Positions 17,720 to 26,350 of a stretch of DNA of 64,000 nt are shown here, piece after piece. Position 1 is the stretch's first letter; each line of letters begins with the position of its first letter. The stretch comes from Chloroflexota bacterium (lineage in GTDB: Bacteria; Chloroflexota; Anaerolineae; Anaerolineales; Anaerolineaceae). The notes under the pieces are model-generated. The model was not told the DNA's origin, did not search any database, and saw only the letters and a list, made by a program, of their open reading frames with translations. The stretch spans positions 62,001-126,000 of the forward strand of contig JAKAFP010000002.1 of the NCBI GenBank assembly GCA_021825925.1. The letters are read 5' to 3'. The position numbers and the translations under genes were made by a program.

Positions 17720-18247
17720 TTACCTCTTTCCACCATCCCACACTAGAAACGGCATATTGACTACGATCCCCGTTTTGTTGGTAGTGAGATCACCATCTTT
17801 CACTGCTTGAAGGATCTCTGCTTCGGATTTCAATTCCACAGCTGTGATCCCATCAGCCCATCGGGTTAATATGATCTGGCGGAGGGGTGAATAGCCATCT
17901 GTACCGGGAGGGTTATTAAAAACATCGGGTTGAAAACCCAGAGGTCCCATTCCTGACAGTCCATTTTCAAATACATACACCTTCGCCAACGCAGATTCCG
18001 GCACATCCGCCAATGAAGGCACATAGATGACCGGTGAATTCATCATGTTGGTCAGCTTTTCTGCGATACCGGGATCGGATGCTTCGGTGTGGGTAAAGTA
18101 GATTTCTTTACCTTCGGCGTATGCCAGCCCGGCTGGAATCTCAGCAAAAGGCCCGGTTCCCATTGATTTTGTACTACATGCTGCCAAAAAAACTGAAAGT
18201 AGAAATATTGATAAGACTATTCCCTCAATACGGGTTGATTTGAACAT
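17720..18247 (-). CDS. Lipoprotein at the end of the copper operon
   Basis: 175 residues; the ATG chosen follows GGAG by six bases, and a start four codons upstream would overlap that site. A signal peptide ends in the lipobox FLAA-Cys24. The mature part (EIYFTHTEASDPGIAEKL, then a compact domain ending in VWDGGKR) resembles a family of short secreted proteins of unknown function, which I think is DUF7482 but am not sure. It contains His and Met residues but no classic CxxC or Met-rich copper site. The gene starts 25 bases after copA stops, so it is most likely co-regulated by CsoR and could be a surface copper-binding or sensing lipoprotein. That is inference from context. Confidence 0.72.
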   Translation of the reverse strand: MFKSTRIEGIVLSIFLLSVFLAACSTKSMGTGPFAEIPAGLAYAEGKEIYFTHTEASDPGIAEKLTNMMNSPVIYVPSLADVPESALAKVYVFENGLSGMGPLGFQPDVFNNPPGTDGYSPLRQIILTRWADGITAVELKSEAEILQAVKDGDLTTNKTGIVVNMPFLVWDGGKR

Positions 18248-18272
18248 CGAAAACTCCATTGCGAATAAAAGA

Positions 18273-20696
18273 CTAGATTTTCTTTGTGCGCAACCACAGG
18301 CTGTTGGTCACTACAAAAACACTACTGAATGCCATGGCGCCTGCAGCCAGCATCGGAATGAGCAAACCGAACGCCGCCACCGGGATCAAAACCACATTGT
18401 AGAAAAACGCCCAGAACAAGTTCTGCTTAATGGTGGATAAGGTCTTGCGTGATAAAGTGATGGCTTTCACCACGCCGCGCAGGTCACCGCTGATCAACAC
18501 CACCTGGGCTGAAGCCATGGCAATATCCGTGCCTGTGCCGATGGCAATTCCAACATCCGCCTGGGTTAAGGCAGGAGCATCATTGATGCCGTCGCCCACC
18601 ATGGCGACCGCGATTCCTGTTTCCTGCAGCTTCTTCACTTCTGCCGCTTTTTCACCAGGCATTACTTCGGCGAGGATGGTATCCACCCCCACCAGGCGAG
18701 CGACCGCTTTGGCAGTTTGCTGGTTGTCACCTGTGATCATGGCAACTTTCAGTCCAAGATCGTGCAAGTGTTGAATGGCTTCTTTTGACCCTTCCTTTAC
18801 CTGGTCTGCGACTGCGATCAACCCGGCCAAAACGCCATCCACTGCCACCAGCATGACAGTCTTGCCTTCCTGCTGCAACTTTTCTAGTGTGGATTGATAT
18901 GCTTCGAAGGAAATACCTTCTCGCTGCATCAACTTCAGGTTTCCAACGACCACTTTCTTATTCTGGACGTTTCCGACAACTCCCAATCCGGTTGCAGATT
19001 GAAAACTTTCAGGTTCGGTTAGGGTTTGAGAACGATTCCCGGCTTCGGCCACAATGGCTTCACCCAAGGGATGTTCGCTGAATTTTTCAAGACTGGCAGC
19101 CAGTTCAAGCAGTTGTGTTTCCTTGACCGTACCAAATGAAAGAATATCCGTGACTTCAGGTCGTCCGCGCGTGATGGTTCCGGTCTTATCTAACACGACC
19201 ATTTTTACTGAACCCGCCCGTTCTAGCGCTTCGGAAGATTTGATCAAAACACCCATGGCGGCGCCCCGCCCTGTACCAACCATAATGGCGGTCGGCGTGG
19301 CCAAGCCCATGGCACACGGGCAGGCAATAACCAGAACTGCCACCATGTTGATGAGTGCCCGCGTGAAGTTGGAAACATCTGCATTTACTGCCAACGGTGG
19401 ACCGAAGAACAGCCATCCCAAAAAAGTGAGGATCGCCAGACCAATGACCACCGGCACAAAAATGGCAGAGACTTGATCCGCCAATTTTTGGATGGGCGCT
19501 TTGCTGCCTTGAGCATCCTCAACAAGTTTGATGATCTGGGCAAGAGCCGTATCGCGGCCGATTCTGGTGGCCTTAAACTTGAATGAACCAGTTTTGTTGA
19601 GTGTCGCGCCAATCACAGGGGAATCTGCACTCTTTTCAACAGGCATGGATTCACCGGTCAGCATGGATTCATCCACTGAGGAGTGACCTTCTAGGACGAC
19701 CCCATCCACCGGGATTTTCTCACCAGGACGTACCAGAACGACGTCGTTGAGCACCACATCATCAATGGAAATATCCATTTCAACCCCGTTGCGAAAGACA
19801 CGCGCGGTATTGGCCTGCAGACTCATCAGTTTTTTAATGGCTTCGGAGGTTTTTCCCTTGGCTCTGGCTTCAAGATATTTGCCGAGCTTGATCAGGGTAA
19901 TGATGATGGCAGCTGTTTCAAAATAGACATGTCCGCTCAGCAGCCCAAATGCCACCGGGATGGAGTATAGGAAAGCAGTTGAAGAACCCAAAGCCACCAA
20001 TACATCCATGTTGGCGGAGCCGTTTCGCAGCGCTTTGAATGCTCCCACGTAGTATTGCCAGCCGACATAGAACTGCACGGGCATGGCTAATGCCATCAGC
20101 ATTAAACGGAACCAGGTTTGCTCTGTGGTCTTCATGGAGATCAAACCAAAATCACCAGACATGGAAAGAACCAACAACGGGATTGAAAAAACAAGACCGA
20201 TGATCAGCAGCTTTTTCTGATGGTTGATCTCGGCTTCACGCGCCTGCCCTTCCACATCTTTTGTATCGGCGCCGCTTTCCACCATGTCAAAACCTGAACT
20301 TTTTATGGCGGTTCTGATTTCAGCAGCACTGATCACGGTGGGGATGAACTTGACACGTGCATGTTCGGATGAAAGGTTGACTTGTGATTCAAGAATACCA
20401 TCCAGTGTAAGCAGCTTCTTTTCAAGCCGCCTGGCGTCGTTGCTGTCGCCGAGACCCTTTATCCACAGGTCCAGTTCACCGGAGGCAATGCCATATCCGG
20501 CACGTTCGATACGTCCGATCAATTTTGGCAGATCAGTATCAACTGGATTGAATTCGATGGTAGCTCGTTCGCTCGAGAGGTTTACCAATGCAGATTGAAC
20601 GGCCTTATCTTTCTTTAAACTGCGTTCCACCGTTGCGACACAGTTGGCACAGGTCATGCCTGTGATCGGCAGGATCACTTGCTTGATTTCAGACAT
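18273..20696 (-). CDS. copA: Copper-exporting P1B-type ATPase
   Basis: 807 residues. An N-terminal heavy-metal domain has GMTCANC (Cys16/Cys19). A second one (about residues 80-145) keeps the fold pattern but has lost both cysteines. Eight membrane segments follow, with [13 protein letters not shown] as the metal-binding CPC of helix 6. The phosphorylated Asp is in DKTGT, the P1B-specific His-Pro in SEHPLGEAI, and ATP-domain motifs [10 protein letters not shown] and [10 protein letters not shown] are intact. It exports Cu(I) from the cytoplasm. It follows copZ by 21 bases in the csoR-copZ-copA-lipoprotein operon. Confidence 0.95.
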   Translation of the reverse strand: MSEIKQVILPITGMTCANCVATVERSLKKDKAVQSALVNLSSERATIEFNPVDTDLPKLIGRIERAGYGIASGELDLWIKGLGDSNDARRLEKKLLTLDGILESQVNLSSEHARVKFIPTVISAAEIRTAIKSSGFDMVESGADTKDVEGQAREAEINHQKKLLIIGLVFSIPLLVLSMSGDFGLISMKTTEQTWFRLMLMALAMPVQFYVGWQYYVGAFKALRNGSANMDVLVALGSSTAFLYSIPVAFGLLSGHVYFETAAIIITLIKLGKYLEARAKGKTSEAIKKLMSLQANTARVFRNGVEMDISIDDVVLNDVVLVRPGEKIPVDGVVLEGHSSVDESMLTGESMPVEKSADSPVIGATLNKTGSFKFKATRIGRDTALAQIIKLVEDAQGSKAPIQKLADQVSAIFVPVVIGLAILTFLGWLFFGPPLAVNADVSNFTRALINMVAVLVIACPCAMGLATPTAIMVGTGRGAAMGVLIKSSEALERAGSVKMVVLDKTGTITRGRPEVTDILSFGTVKETQLLELAASLEKFSEHPLGEAIVAEAGNRSQTLTEPESFQSATGLGVVGNVQNKKVVVGNLKLMQREGISFEAYQSTLEKLQQEGKTVMLVAVDGVLAGLIAVADQVKEGSKEAIQHLHDLGLKVAMITGDNQQTAKAVARLVGVDTILAEVMPGEKAAEVKKLQETGIAVAMVGDGINDAPALTQADVGIAIGTGTDIAMASAQVVLISGDLRGVVKAITLSRKTLSTIKQNLFWAFFYNVVLIPVAAFGLLIPMLAAGAMAFSSVFVVTNSLWLRTKKI

Positions 20697-20717
20697 TTTA
20701 ACTTTCTTGAACGAAGG

Positions 20718-20924
20718 TTATTTCTTTGCCGGATAATTGATCTCAGCCAATAAAGATTCAATGGATTCAGGTGTGGCGGGGGCATCGTAATCCACGACCA
20801 CTTCCTTGGTGGCAGCATCTGCTGAAACGTTTTTAACACCATCCAGCTCGATCAATTCACTTTTTATGGTGTGAACACAATGGTTGCAGTTAATGGTCGG
20901 AACAGAATATTTAACAGTAGTCAT
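20718..20924 (-). CDS. copZ: CopZ-type copper chaperone
   Basis: 68 residues, a single heavy-metal-associated domain with the ferredoxin-like beta-alpha-beta pattern. The metal loop is INCNHC (Cys13 and Cys16), where His in the loop replaces the more common Ala/Gly neighbours. A small acidic C-terminal half follows. It should bind Cu(I) and hand it to CopA or to CsoR. It has a good AGGAGAT ribosome site and sits between csoR and copA with 13- and 21-base gaps. Confidence 0.93.
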   Translation of the reverse strand: MTTVKYSVPTINCNHCVHTIKSELIELDGVKNVSADAATKEVVVDYDAPATPESIESLLAEINYPAKK

Positions 20925-20937
20925 TTTTATCTCCTAT

Positions 20938-21207
20938 TTATAATTTACCGGCATGTTCATAGATTTCAGCTATTTCTTTGAGTACGCGTTCGCGTTCCTG
21001 GGGATCATCACCACGAATGGCGGTAATGACACAGGAGTTCAGGTGTTCGTCCAGGATCTGGGTGGTTACCTTGTTCAGCGCAGCCTGTACGGCCTGAATT
21101 TGGCGGATCACATCAATACAGTATTCGCCGTTTTCGACCATGCGGGTGACTCCTTTGATGTGGCCTTCAATGGTTTTTAGTCTGAGTACACTTGATTCAT
21201 GTTTCAT
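20938..21207 (-). CDS. csoR: CsoR-family copper-sensing repressor
   Basis: 89 residues from the ATG after GGAGAGCC; a longer frame to 21258 runs through the promoter and operator. It is all-helical. The Cu(I) ligands are in place: Cys30, His55 and Cys59, with the same 25- and 4-residue spacing as in Mycobacterium tuberculosis CsoR. This argues for copper rather than nickel (RcnR) or persulfide (CstR) sensing. Copper binding releases the repressor from DNA. The gene is first in the operon it controls, so the circuit is autoregulated through the G/C-tract operator at 21218-21241. Confidence 0.93.
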   Translation of the reverse strand: MKHESSVLRLKTIEGHIKGVTRMVENGEYCIDVIRQIQAVQAALNKVTTQILDEHLNSCVITAIRGDDPQERERVLKEIAEIYEHAGKL

Positions 21208-21217
21208 GGCTCTCCTT

Positions 21218-21241
21218 ATCCCCCCCCACAGGGGGTGGGAT
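21218..21241. promoter_or_regulatory. CsoR operator
   Basis: ATCCCCCCCCACA followed by GGGGGTGGGAT is a near-perfect dyad of a C-tract and a G-tract, the typical CsoR box. It lies directly downstream of the -10 of the csoR promoter and 11 bases before the csoR ATG, overlapping the expected transcription start, which suits repression. Confidence 0.85.
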
Positions 21242-21247
21242 TCATTA

Positions 21248-21276
21248 AATATAGCCATTTATGTCTTATTTGTCAA
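21248..21276 (-). promoter_or_regulatory. Promoter of the csoR-copZ-copA operon
   Basis: On the minus strand TTGACA (21276-21271), a 17-base spacer and TATATT (21253-21248): a near-consensus housekeeping promoter. Transcription would start around 21240, inside the CsoR operator. Confidence 0.85.
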
Positions 21277-21309
21277 GTTACAAAAGCTTTTACTTTTACA
21301 AGATTTATA

Positions 21310-21340
21310 TTGACAGGCCTATAAAAATCGCCCATACTAT
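21310..21340 (+). promoter_or_regulatory. Possible promoter of the folate operon, leaderless
   Basis: TTGACA (21310-21315) and TACTAT (21335-21340) with a 19-base spacer. The ATG at 21348 lies only seven bases after the -10, and there is no Shine-Dalgarno sequence before it, which would fit a leaderless transcript. The long spacer lowers confidence. Confidence 0.5.
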
Positions 21341-21347
21341 ACCTGTT

Positions 21348-22088
21348 ATGAGTGAAGAAAAACTACCCCTATCCGGTCAATCCATCCTGATCACTGGCGG
21401 CGCCAGGCGTCTCGGCAAGGTAATGGCGCTGGCGGCTGCCCGGGCTGGTGCGGATGTCATCCTGCACCACGCTCACTCGCCGGCCGACGCAGAGGATGCT
21501 GCCGCTCAAATAAGTGGTATGGGTAGAAAGGCCTGGGTCGTAGAAGCCGATCTCAATGACACTAATCAAACCCAAGATCTGATCGGATCCGTCTTTTCAT
21601 TATCACCCATCAGTGCATTGATCAACAATGCGGCCATATTTAAATCCGTTGACCTGGCCAACACTTCCCTGCAGGATTGGAATGAGCACCTACAAATTAA
21701 TCTGACTGCGCCATTTCTACTTGGACAGGCATTTGCAGCACAGTACAAGGGTCAGCTGCCTGGCAGGATCATCAATATGCTGGATTGGCGCGCGTTGCGG
21801 CCAGGCAAGGATCATTTTCCGTATACCATCAGCAAATCCGCACTGGCGGCCATGACCAACTCCATGGCGCTTGCACTTGCACCAGACATCATCGTTAACG
21901 GCATTGCGCTCGGAGCCATTTTGCCCCCAGGCGACGAGGATTTTTCGCCTTCCTTGATCAAAAATGTGCCCATGCAGCGCTGGTCAAAACTTGAAGAATT
22001 GGAAGAGTTGATCGTTTGGCTTTTGTCCTCCCCTGCGTATATTACCGGCGAGATCATCCATCTGGATGGTGGCCGACATCTTGTTTAA
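21348..22088 (+). CDS. Pteridine-reductase-like SDR (FolM/PTR1 type)
   Basis: 246 residues from the second in-frame ATG, chosen because the SDR fold starts at once (ILITGGARRLG, residues 13-23) and because the longer frame crosses a promoter. TGxxxRxG rather than TGxxxGIG is the cofactor loop of pteridine reductases and FolM. The catalytic Tyr159 and Lys163 are present, and the usual Ser is replaced by Asp145 (NMLDWRA), as in PTR1. It would reduce dihydrofolate or dihydropterins with NADPH. Followed by folB and folK, it may supply the DHFR or dihydromonapterin reductase step; no folA is visible here. An ordinary SDR dehydrogenase remains possible. Confidence 0.8.
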   Translation: MSEEKLPLSGQSILITGGARRLGKVMALAAARAGADVILHHAHSPADAEDAAAQISGMGRKAWVVEADLNDTNQTQDLIGSVFSLSPISALINNAAIFKSVDLANTSLQDWNEHLQINLTAPFLLGQAFAAQYKGQLPGRIINMLDWRALRPGKDHFPYTISKSALAAMTNSMALALAPDIIVNGIALGAILPPGDEDFSPSLIKNVPMQRWSKLEELEELIVWLLSSPAYITGEIIHLDGGRHLV

Positions 22089-22105
22089 TCTGAAAGTGAG
22101 TTTGG

Positions 22106-22456
22106 ATGGATAAAATTTTTATCAAAGATCTATTGATTCGCGGTGTGATCGGCATTTCTGAAAAAGAACGTGAACAACCACAGGATATTCTCGTCAATAT
22201 TGAAATTTCAGCAGATATTTCTCTCGCTGCCAAATCAGACAACGTGGATGATTCTGTCAATTATCGAACGATCGCCAAGAAAGTACTGGCTCATACAGAA
22301 AGCATCAAACGTTACACCGTTGAAGCGCTCGCTGAAGACATTGCCAGGCTATGTCTTGAAGACAAAAAAGTCCGGTCAGTGTTGGTGAGGGTCGAAAAAC
22401 CCGGTGCTGTTCGTTTTTCCCGATCCGTGGGTGTTGAGATCATAAGAGAGCAATAA
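22106..22456 (+). CDS. folB: Dihydroneopterin aldolase
   Basis: 116 residues, the usual length. MDKIFIKDLLIRGVIGISEKER is a textbook FolB opening, with the active-site Glu in GISEKER. VDDSVNYRTIAKKV and VEALAEDIARLCL carry the pterin-binding Tyr and Glu positions, and VRVEKPGAVRFSRSVGVEI is the C-terminal strand with the catalytic Lys. It makes 6-hydroxymethyl-dihydropterin and glycolaldehyde from dihydroneopterin. It begins 17 bases after the SDR stop and ends four bases before folK. Confidence 0.93.
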   Translation: MDKIFIKDLLIRGVIGISEKEREQPQDILVNIEISADISLAAKSDNVDDSVNYRTIAKKVLAHTESIKRYTVEALAEDIARLCLEDKKVRSVLVRVEKPGAVRFSRSVGVEIIREQ

Positions 22457-22460
22457 TTTT

Positions 22461-22934
22461 ATGAATGAGGCATATCTGCTTCTGGGTTCCAACATCGAAC
22501 CAGAGAAAAATATCCTTTTAGCGCTATCCTATCTGGAACAGAATTTTCTGGTCTACGATGTCTCTCATACCTGGCAGACCAAACCGGTCGGCAGCGATGC
22601 TGCTGATTTCTTGAATACTGCAGTCATGCTTGAAACAGATCTGGATGCTTACACTCTCAAGGAACAATGCCTCTGTCATATAGAAGAATTAATGGGAAGG
22701 GTCAGACAGGAAGACAAAAATGCTCCCCGTACCATAGATCTGGATATCATTGTCTTTAATGGTGAAGTATTGGATTACAACCTGTACCGATATGCCCATT
22801 TAATTCTGCCATTCGCAGAATTGCTGCCCGAATATGTTGACCCCGAGACCGAAAAAACATTGTTTGAACTGGCTGAAGAACATATCAAATTAAATACCGC
22901 CAAACAGCTTAAGCACCTGTCTCCCCCTGCATAA
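22461..22934 (+). CDS. folK: HPPK (2-amino-4-hydroxy-6-hydroxymethyldihydropteridine pyrophosphokinase)
   Basis: 157 residues. AYLLLGSNIEPEKNIL opens the fold, WQTKPVG is the Trp-containing substrate loop, and APRTIDLDIIVFNGE is the family signature whose two Asp residues hold Mg-ATP. It pyrophosphorylates the FolB product, ready for dihydropteroate synthase, which is not in the window. The stop is only three bases from the stop of the convergent prenyl synthase gene, with no hairpin between them. Confidence 0.93.
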   Translation: MNEAYLLLGSNIEPEKNILLALSYLEQNFLVYDVSHTWQTKPVGSDAADFLNTAVMLETDLDAYTLKEQCLCHIEELMGRVRQEDKNAPRTIDLDIIVFNGEVLDYNLYRYAHLILPFAELLPEYVDPETEKTLFELAEEHIKLNTAKQLKHLSPPA

Positions 22935-22937
22935 AAA

Positions 22938-23954
22938 TTACTTGCTTCGCCCGAACAATCCCCGAATGGCTTGCACAAGCGGAGCAACATGATCTGCGTC
23001 CAGGTGAAGCGACTCAAGCAGATCAAATGCATCTGCATAAAGTTCTTCAAACTTCTGGCTGGTCTTTTGAGCGACCCCTTCCACTTCAAGAAGTTTTGCC
23101 AGTTTTTCAGCCTCTTGCGAAGTCACTGTGACCTGAGATCGCCACACATCATAAAACGCCTTTTGATTTTGAATTCCCAAAAGCACAGGGTAAGTTTTCT
23201 TTTTAGCAACCAGATCGCTGATGGTGGACTTTCCGGTTTGTTCAGCATTACCCCAAATCCCAAGCCAATCATCCTGCACCTGAAAAGCAGCACCGATCTT
23301 GCTTCCAAAATCCATTAGTCCCTGCCACTCTGATTCTTTTGCCTGGCCGATCAATGACCCCAAGCCCAGGCAGGCTGCCAGCAGGGCGCCTGTTTTTCCT
23401 TCAACCATCTGCCAATATAGTTCCATGGGCAAGTCATTTTGGTCTTCGAAAGCAATATCCAGATATTGACCACGGGTGAGTTTTAAACAGGCCTCTTGAA
23501 GCAGCTTCACGGCTTGATTGATGATGGTTGGACCCAAATTTGCCTGCAACCGAAATAAAGACAACTGGGCGGTGGTCAACATGGCATCCCCGGCATTGAT
23601 GGCTTGCGCTTCACCCCATTTGACCCACACGGTTTCTCTACCCCGCCGGGTTTGACTGCAATCTTGAATGTCATCATGGATGAGTGAGAAGTTATGTACC
23701 AATTCCACAGCAGCTGCGGCAGGCAGTGCTTTATGCCAATCAACTCCGCAGGCATGTGCAGCCAACAAAACCAGCAATGGACGGATACGTTTGCCCTGGG
23801 CTTCAAGACCGCTGTTTTCTCCCACCCAACCCAATTGGTAATGAAGCATGGATTGATATTCCGCCGGATAGTCTTGCAGCAGTTGATCCAGACCATCATG
23901 CAGTTCGCGATCTATCGCGGATTGTAATTCAGCAATCAAAATCTCATCAGTCAT
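22938..23954 (-). CDS. Trans-isoprenyl diphosphate synthase (FPP/GGPP synthase family)
   Basis: 338 residues, all alpha. The first Asp-rich motif is DDIQD (94-98) with no insertion, and the second is QDDWLG (Asp228/229). GKRIRP binds the IPP phosphate. Phe89 lies five residues before the first motif. In archaeal-type GGPP synthases an aromatic here limits the product to about C20, so GGPP or FPP is likely (inference). The enzyme lengthens allylic diphosphates with IPP for quinones, carotenoids or membrane lipids. Its start overlaps the end of the IPP isomerase gene by eight bases, so the two are translationally coupled. Confidence 0.9.
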   Translation of the reverse strand: MTDEILIAELQSAIDRELHDGLDQLLQDYPAEYQSMLHYQLGWVGENSGLEAQGKRIRPLLVLLAAHACGVDWHKALPAAAAVELVHNFSLIHDDIQDCSQTRRGRETVWVKWGEAQAINAGDAMLTTAQLSLFRLQANLGPTIINQAVKLLQEACLKLTRGQYLDIAFEDQNDLPMELYWQMVEGKTGALLAACLGLGSLIGQAKESEWQGLMDFGSKIGAAFQVQDDWLGIWGNAEQTGKSTISDLVAKKKTYPVLLGIQNQKAFYDVWRSQVTVTSQEAEKLAKLLEVEGVAQKTSQKFEELYADAFDLLESLHLDADHVAPLVQAIRGLFGRSK

Positions 23955-24990
23955 TCAGATGAGCCTTATAAATAGGAGTTTGTTTCAATTGTTCGATCGT
24001 CCCTGCACCTACGCCGAACATGACTATGCGCAGTTCTAATAATAATTCGTTAATCAGTTTCACAACCTCTTCACTGGATTGAGTAGCGGCCTTTAAAAAT
24101 CCTCCTGCAATGCCGCCCATCGAAGCCCCAAGTGCCAGAGACTTGGCAATATCCAGCCCTTTGCGCAGTCCGCCTGAAGCGATCAGCGGCACATTCGGTA
24201 AGGCCTTGCTCACCTCCAGCACAGCCTCTGCAGTTGGCATTCCCCAATCTTGAAAATGTGAACTGATGCGAATACGCTCTTCCGATGAATTGCGGTGTTT
24301 CTCGACTTCCGACCAAGAAGTGCCACCAGCCCCTGCCACATCAATACTTGTTACGCCTGCGTTCACAAGGTTTTGTGCTGCCTTGGCATTAATCCCCCAA
24401 CCTACTTCTTTGGCGATCACGGGTACCTTTAATCCTTTGCATACGACTTCGATTTTGGTTAAGAGTCCGGCAAAGTTGGTTTGGCCTTCAGGCTGCAGCG
24501 CTTCTTGAAGCGAATTGAGATGCAAAATCAATGCATCTGCGTTTGCCATCTCTACCACCCGTTTACATTCTTCCACCCCACAACCGTTATTAAGCTGTAT
24601 CGCGCCCAGGTTGGCGTAAATGGGGATGGACGGCGCCCATTGCCGTAATTGGTAGGTTTTCGCGGCCTCATCAGAATCAAGCCCTGCCCTGCCCGAACCC
24701 AAAGCCAGGGCAATTCCCCGCAATTCAGCCGCTTCAGCCAGGTTTCGATTGATCTTTAGCCCTTCTGATGTTCCACCGGTCATGGAGGAAATTAAAATGG
24801 GAGCGTTGACGGTTTTACCCAGAAAACTGCAAACAGTTGAAACATTTTGCAGGTCAATTTCAGGCAAAGAATTGTGGTCAAAGTGATATAGATCAAAACC
24901 TGTTCGCAGTGAAGACTGCACATCTTTGCGTAGGTTGATCTCGATATGATCTTGTTTTCTACTTTTTGTCAGCCGCGGAGAATCATCCAT
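23947..24990 (-). CDS. fni: Type 2 isopentenyl-diphosphate isomerase
   Basis: 347 residues, FMN- and NADPH-dependent TIM barrel. RKQDHIEINL near the start, ISSMTGGTSEG and SGGLRKGLDIAKSLALGAS are the FMN and phosphate-binding segments. HLNSLQEALQPEGQTNF contains the Gln and Glu thought to hold Mg2+ and shuttle the proton. It interconverts IPP and DMAPP, unrelated to the type 1 enzyme. It is the first gene of a two-gene isoprenoid operon with a good promoter upstream. Confidence 0.94.
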   Translation of the reverse strand: MDDSPRLTKSRKQDHIEINLRKDVQSSLRTGFDLYHFDHNSLPEIDLQNVSTVCSFLGKTVNAPILISSMTGGTSEGLKINRNLAEAAELRGIALALGSGRAGLDSDEAAKTYQLRQWAPSIPIYANLGAIQLNNGCGVEECKRVVEMANADALILHLNSLQEALQPEGQTNFAGLLTKIEVVCKGLKVPVIAKEVGWGINAKAAQNLVNAGVTSIDVAGAGGTSWSEVEKHRNSSEERIRISSHFQDWGMPTAEAVLEVSKALPNVPLIASGGLRKGLDIAKSLALGASMGGIAGGFLKAATQSSEEVVKLINELLLELRIVMFGVGAGTIEQLKQTPIYKAHLND

Positions 24991-25011
24991 TGGTCCTCAA
25001 TTCCTGCTTTG

Positions 25012-25041
25012 AGTATACCAAAACAATAAAATTTTTTTCAA
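25012..25041 (-). promoter_or_regulatory. Promoter of the fni operon
   Basis: On the minus strand TTGAAA (25041-25036), an 18-base spacer and TATACT (25017-25012), with TG one base upstream of the -10 (extended -10). It lies 22 bases before the fni start. Confidence 0.75.
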
Positions 25042-25133
25042 AAAACTCGTTCAGCACAAGGTTGGATATTCATAACTAAAACACAAAAAAAGTGTTTTGT
25101 AATTAGGGTTGCGATATTGTAATAAAACAGTCC

Positions 25134-25161
25134 TTGACAGAAACTTCAGTATCGTTACAAT
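25134..25161 (+). promoter_or_regulatory. Promoter of the acyl carrier protein gene
   Basis: TTGACA (25134-25139), 16-base spacer, TACAAT (25156-25161). The start codon follows 43 bases downstream behind a strong AGGAGG. Confidence 0.85.
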
Positions 25162-25204
25162 TTATGCTATCCAATAACACAACTACCGCCAGGAGGCTTT
25201 TAAG

Positions 25205-25441
25205 ATGAGTGAAACACTGAATAAAGTTACGGAAGTTATCGTAGATGTTTTGAAAGTGGATGCGAAAGAAGTTAAAGCTGAAACCCGATTCGTCGAAGAT
25301 CTAAAAGCGGACTCCATGGATCAATTCTTTTTGATTGACGGTTTTTGCGAGAAATTCGACATCAACATTAATGACGAAGATGCACGCAATATCAAGACTG
25401 TTTCAGACGCCGTAAATTACATAGACAGCCACAAAAAGTAA
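25205..25441 (+). CDS. acpP: Acyl carrier protein
   Basis: 78 residues, acidic, four-helix ACP pattern. The phosphopantetheine serine is Ser37 in KADSMDQ, where Met replaces the usual Leu of DSLD. Helix II then reads QFFLIDGFCEKFDI instead of the standard TVELVMALEEEFD; it is less acidic and carries a Cys. Helix II is the surface that partner enzymes read, so this ACP may serve a particular synthase or simply reflect the lineage. It stands alone with its own promoter, with no fab genes beside it. Confidence 0.88.
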   Translation: MSETLNKVTEVIVDVLKVDAKEVKAETRFVEDLKADSMDQFFLIDGFCEKFDININDEDARNIKTVSDAVNYIDSHKK

Positions 25442-25483
25442 ATTTGTTGTCTCCTGGTGTGCGCTTTGCACCCCAAGACGGTA

Positions 25484-26350
25484 TTACAATGTGATCAAGC
25501 CCGGAATCTCTTCAGGATAACGGGCTATTTTTACGCCTATTGACTGAAGCGCCTGGATCTTGCTCTGGGCGGTACCCGAGTTTCCTTCGATCAATGCACC
25601 GGCATGCCCCATCCGTTTGCCAGGCGGGGCTGAAACACCTGCAATGAAAGCCACCACAGGTTTGGTCATCTCTGCAGTGATGTAGTTGGCTGCGGTTTCT
25701 TCATCGTTACCACCTATTTCGCCAATGATGACCACTGCATCCGTTCTGGCGTCAGCTTCAAACAACTCCAGACAATCCACAAAATTCATTCCTTTGACCG
25801 GATCTCCGCCAATCCCCACACAAGTGGATACCCCCATGCCATTTTGTTTTAATGCATAGAGTACTTCATAGGTTAAGGTTCCGGACCTGGAAATCACTCC
25901 AATATTACCTGGCATGGTAATGTTGCCGGGGATGATGCCAACCTTGGATTCGCCGGGCGTCAGCAGGCCGGGACAATTCGGTCCGATCAAGCGGGTGCGC
26001 CTTGAAGTCAGGTACTGCTTGACCCGCATCATATCCTGAATGGGTGTGCCTTCAGTAATGCACACCACCAGCGGAATTTCGGCATCCACGGCTTCAAAAA
26101 TGGCATCCCCGACAAAACGGGCTGGCACAAAGATAATGCTGGCATTGGCACCGGTCACTTCCACAGCCGTTTGCACGGAATCAAACACCGGGACTTTGCC
26201 ATTCAAGACCCAATCCCCGCCTTTACCAGGTGTGACGCCTGCAACAATATTCGTCTTATAGTTCAACATCTGCTCGGTATGGAAAAGACCTTCGTTACCG
26301 GTGATGCCTTGAACCAACAATCGTGTCTCTTTATTCACCAGAATACTCAT
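25484..26350 (-). CDS. sucD: Succinyl-CoA ligase, alpha subunit
   Basis: 288 residues. The N-terminal Rossmann domain binds CoA ([16 protein letters not shown]). [14 protein letters not shown] and [22 protein letters not shown] are typical of the ligase half, and the phosphohistidine is in [11 protein letters not shown] near the C-terminus. With SucC it converts succinyl-CoA, ADP and phosphate to succinate, CoA and ATP. Its start overlaps the sucC stop by four bases. It is convergent with acpP. Confidence 0.95.
   Translation of the reverse strand: MSILVNKETRLLVQGITGNEGLFHTEQMLNYKTNIVAGVTPGKGGDWVLNGKVPVFDSVQTAVEVTGANASIIFVPARFVGDAIFEAVDAEIPLVVCITEGTPIQDMMRVKQYLTSRRTRLIGPNCPGLLTPGESKVGIIPGNITMPGNIGVISRSGTLTYEVLYALKQNGMGVSTCVGIGGDPVKGMNFVDCLELFEADARTDAVVIIGEIGGNDEETAANYITAEMTKPVVAFIAGVSAPPGKRMGHAGALIEGNSGTAQSKIQALQSIGVKIARYPEEIPGLITL

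Noticed and set aside
19054..19476. 140-codon plus-strand frame
   Set aside because: Antisense to copA. The copA motifs there are conserved on the minus strand.
25442..25483. Hairpin between acpP and sucD as a terminator
   Set aside because: Only short paired segments (GTCT/AGAC and GGTG/CACC) separated by an internal loop, and no T run, so too weak to call.
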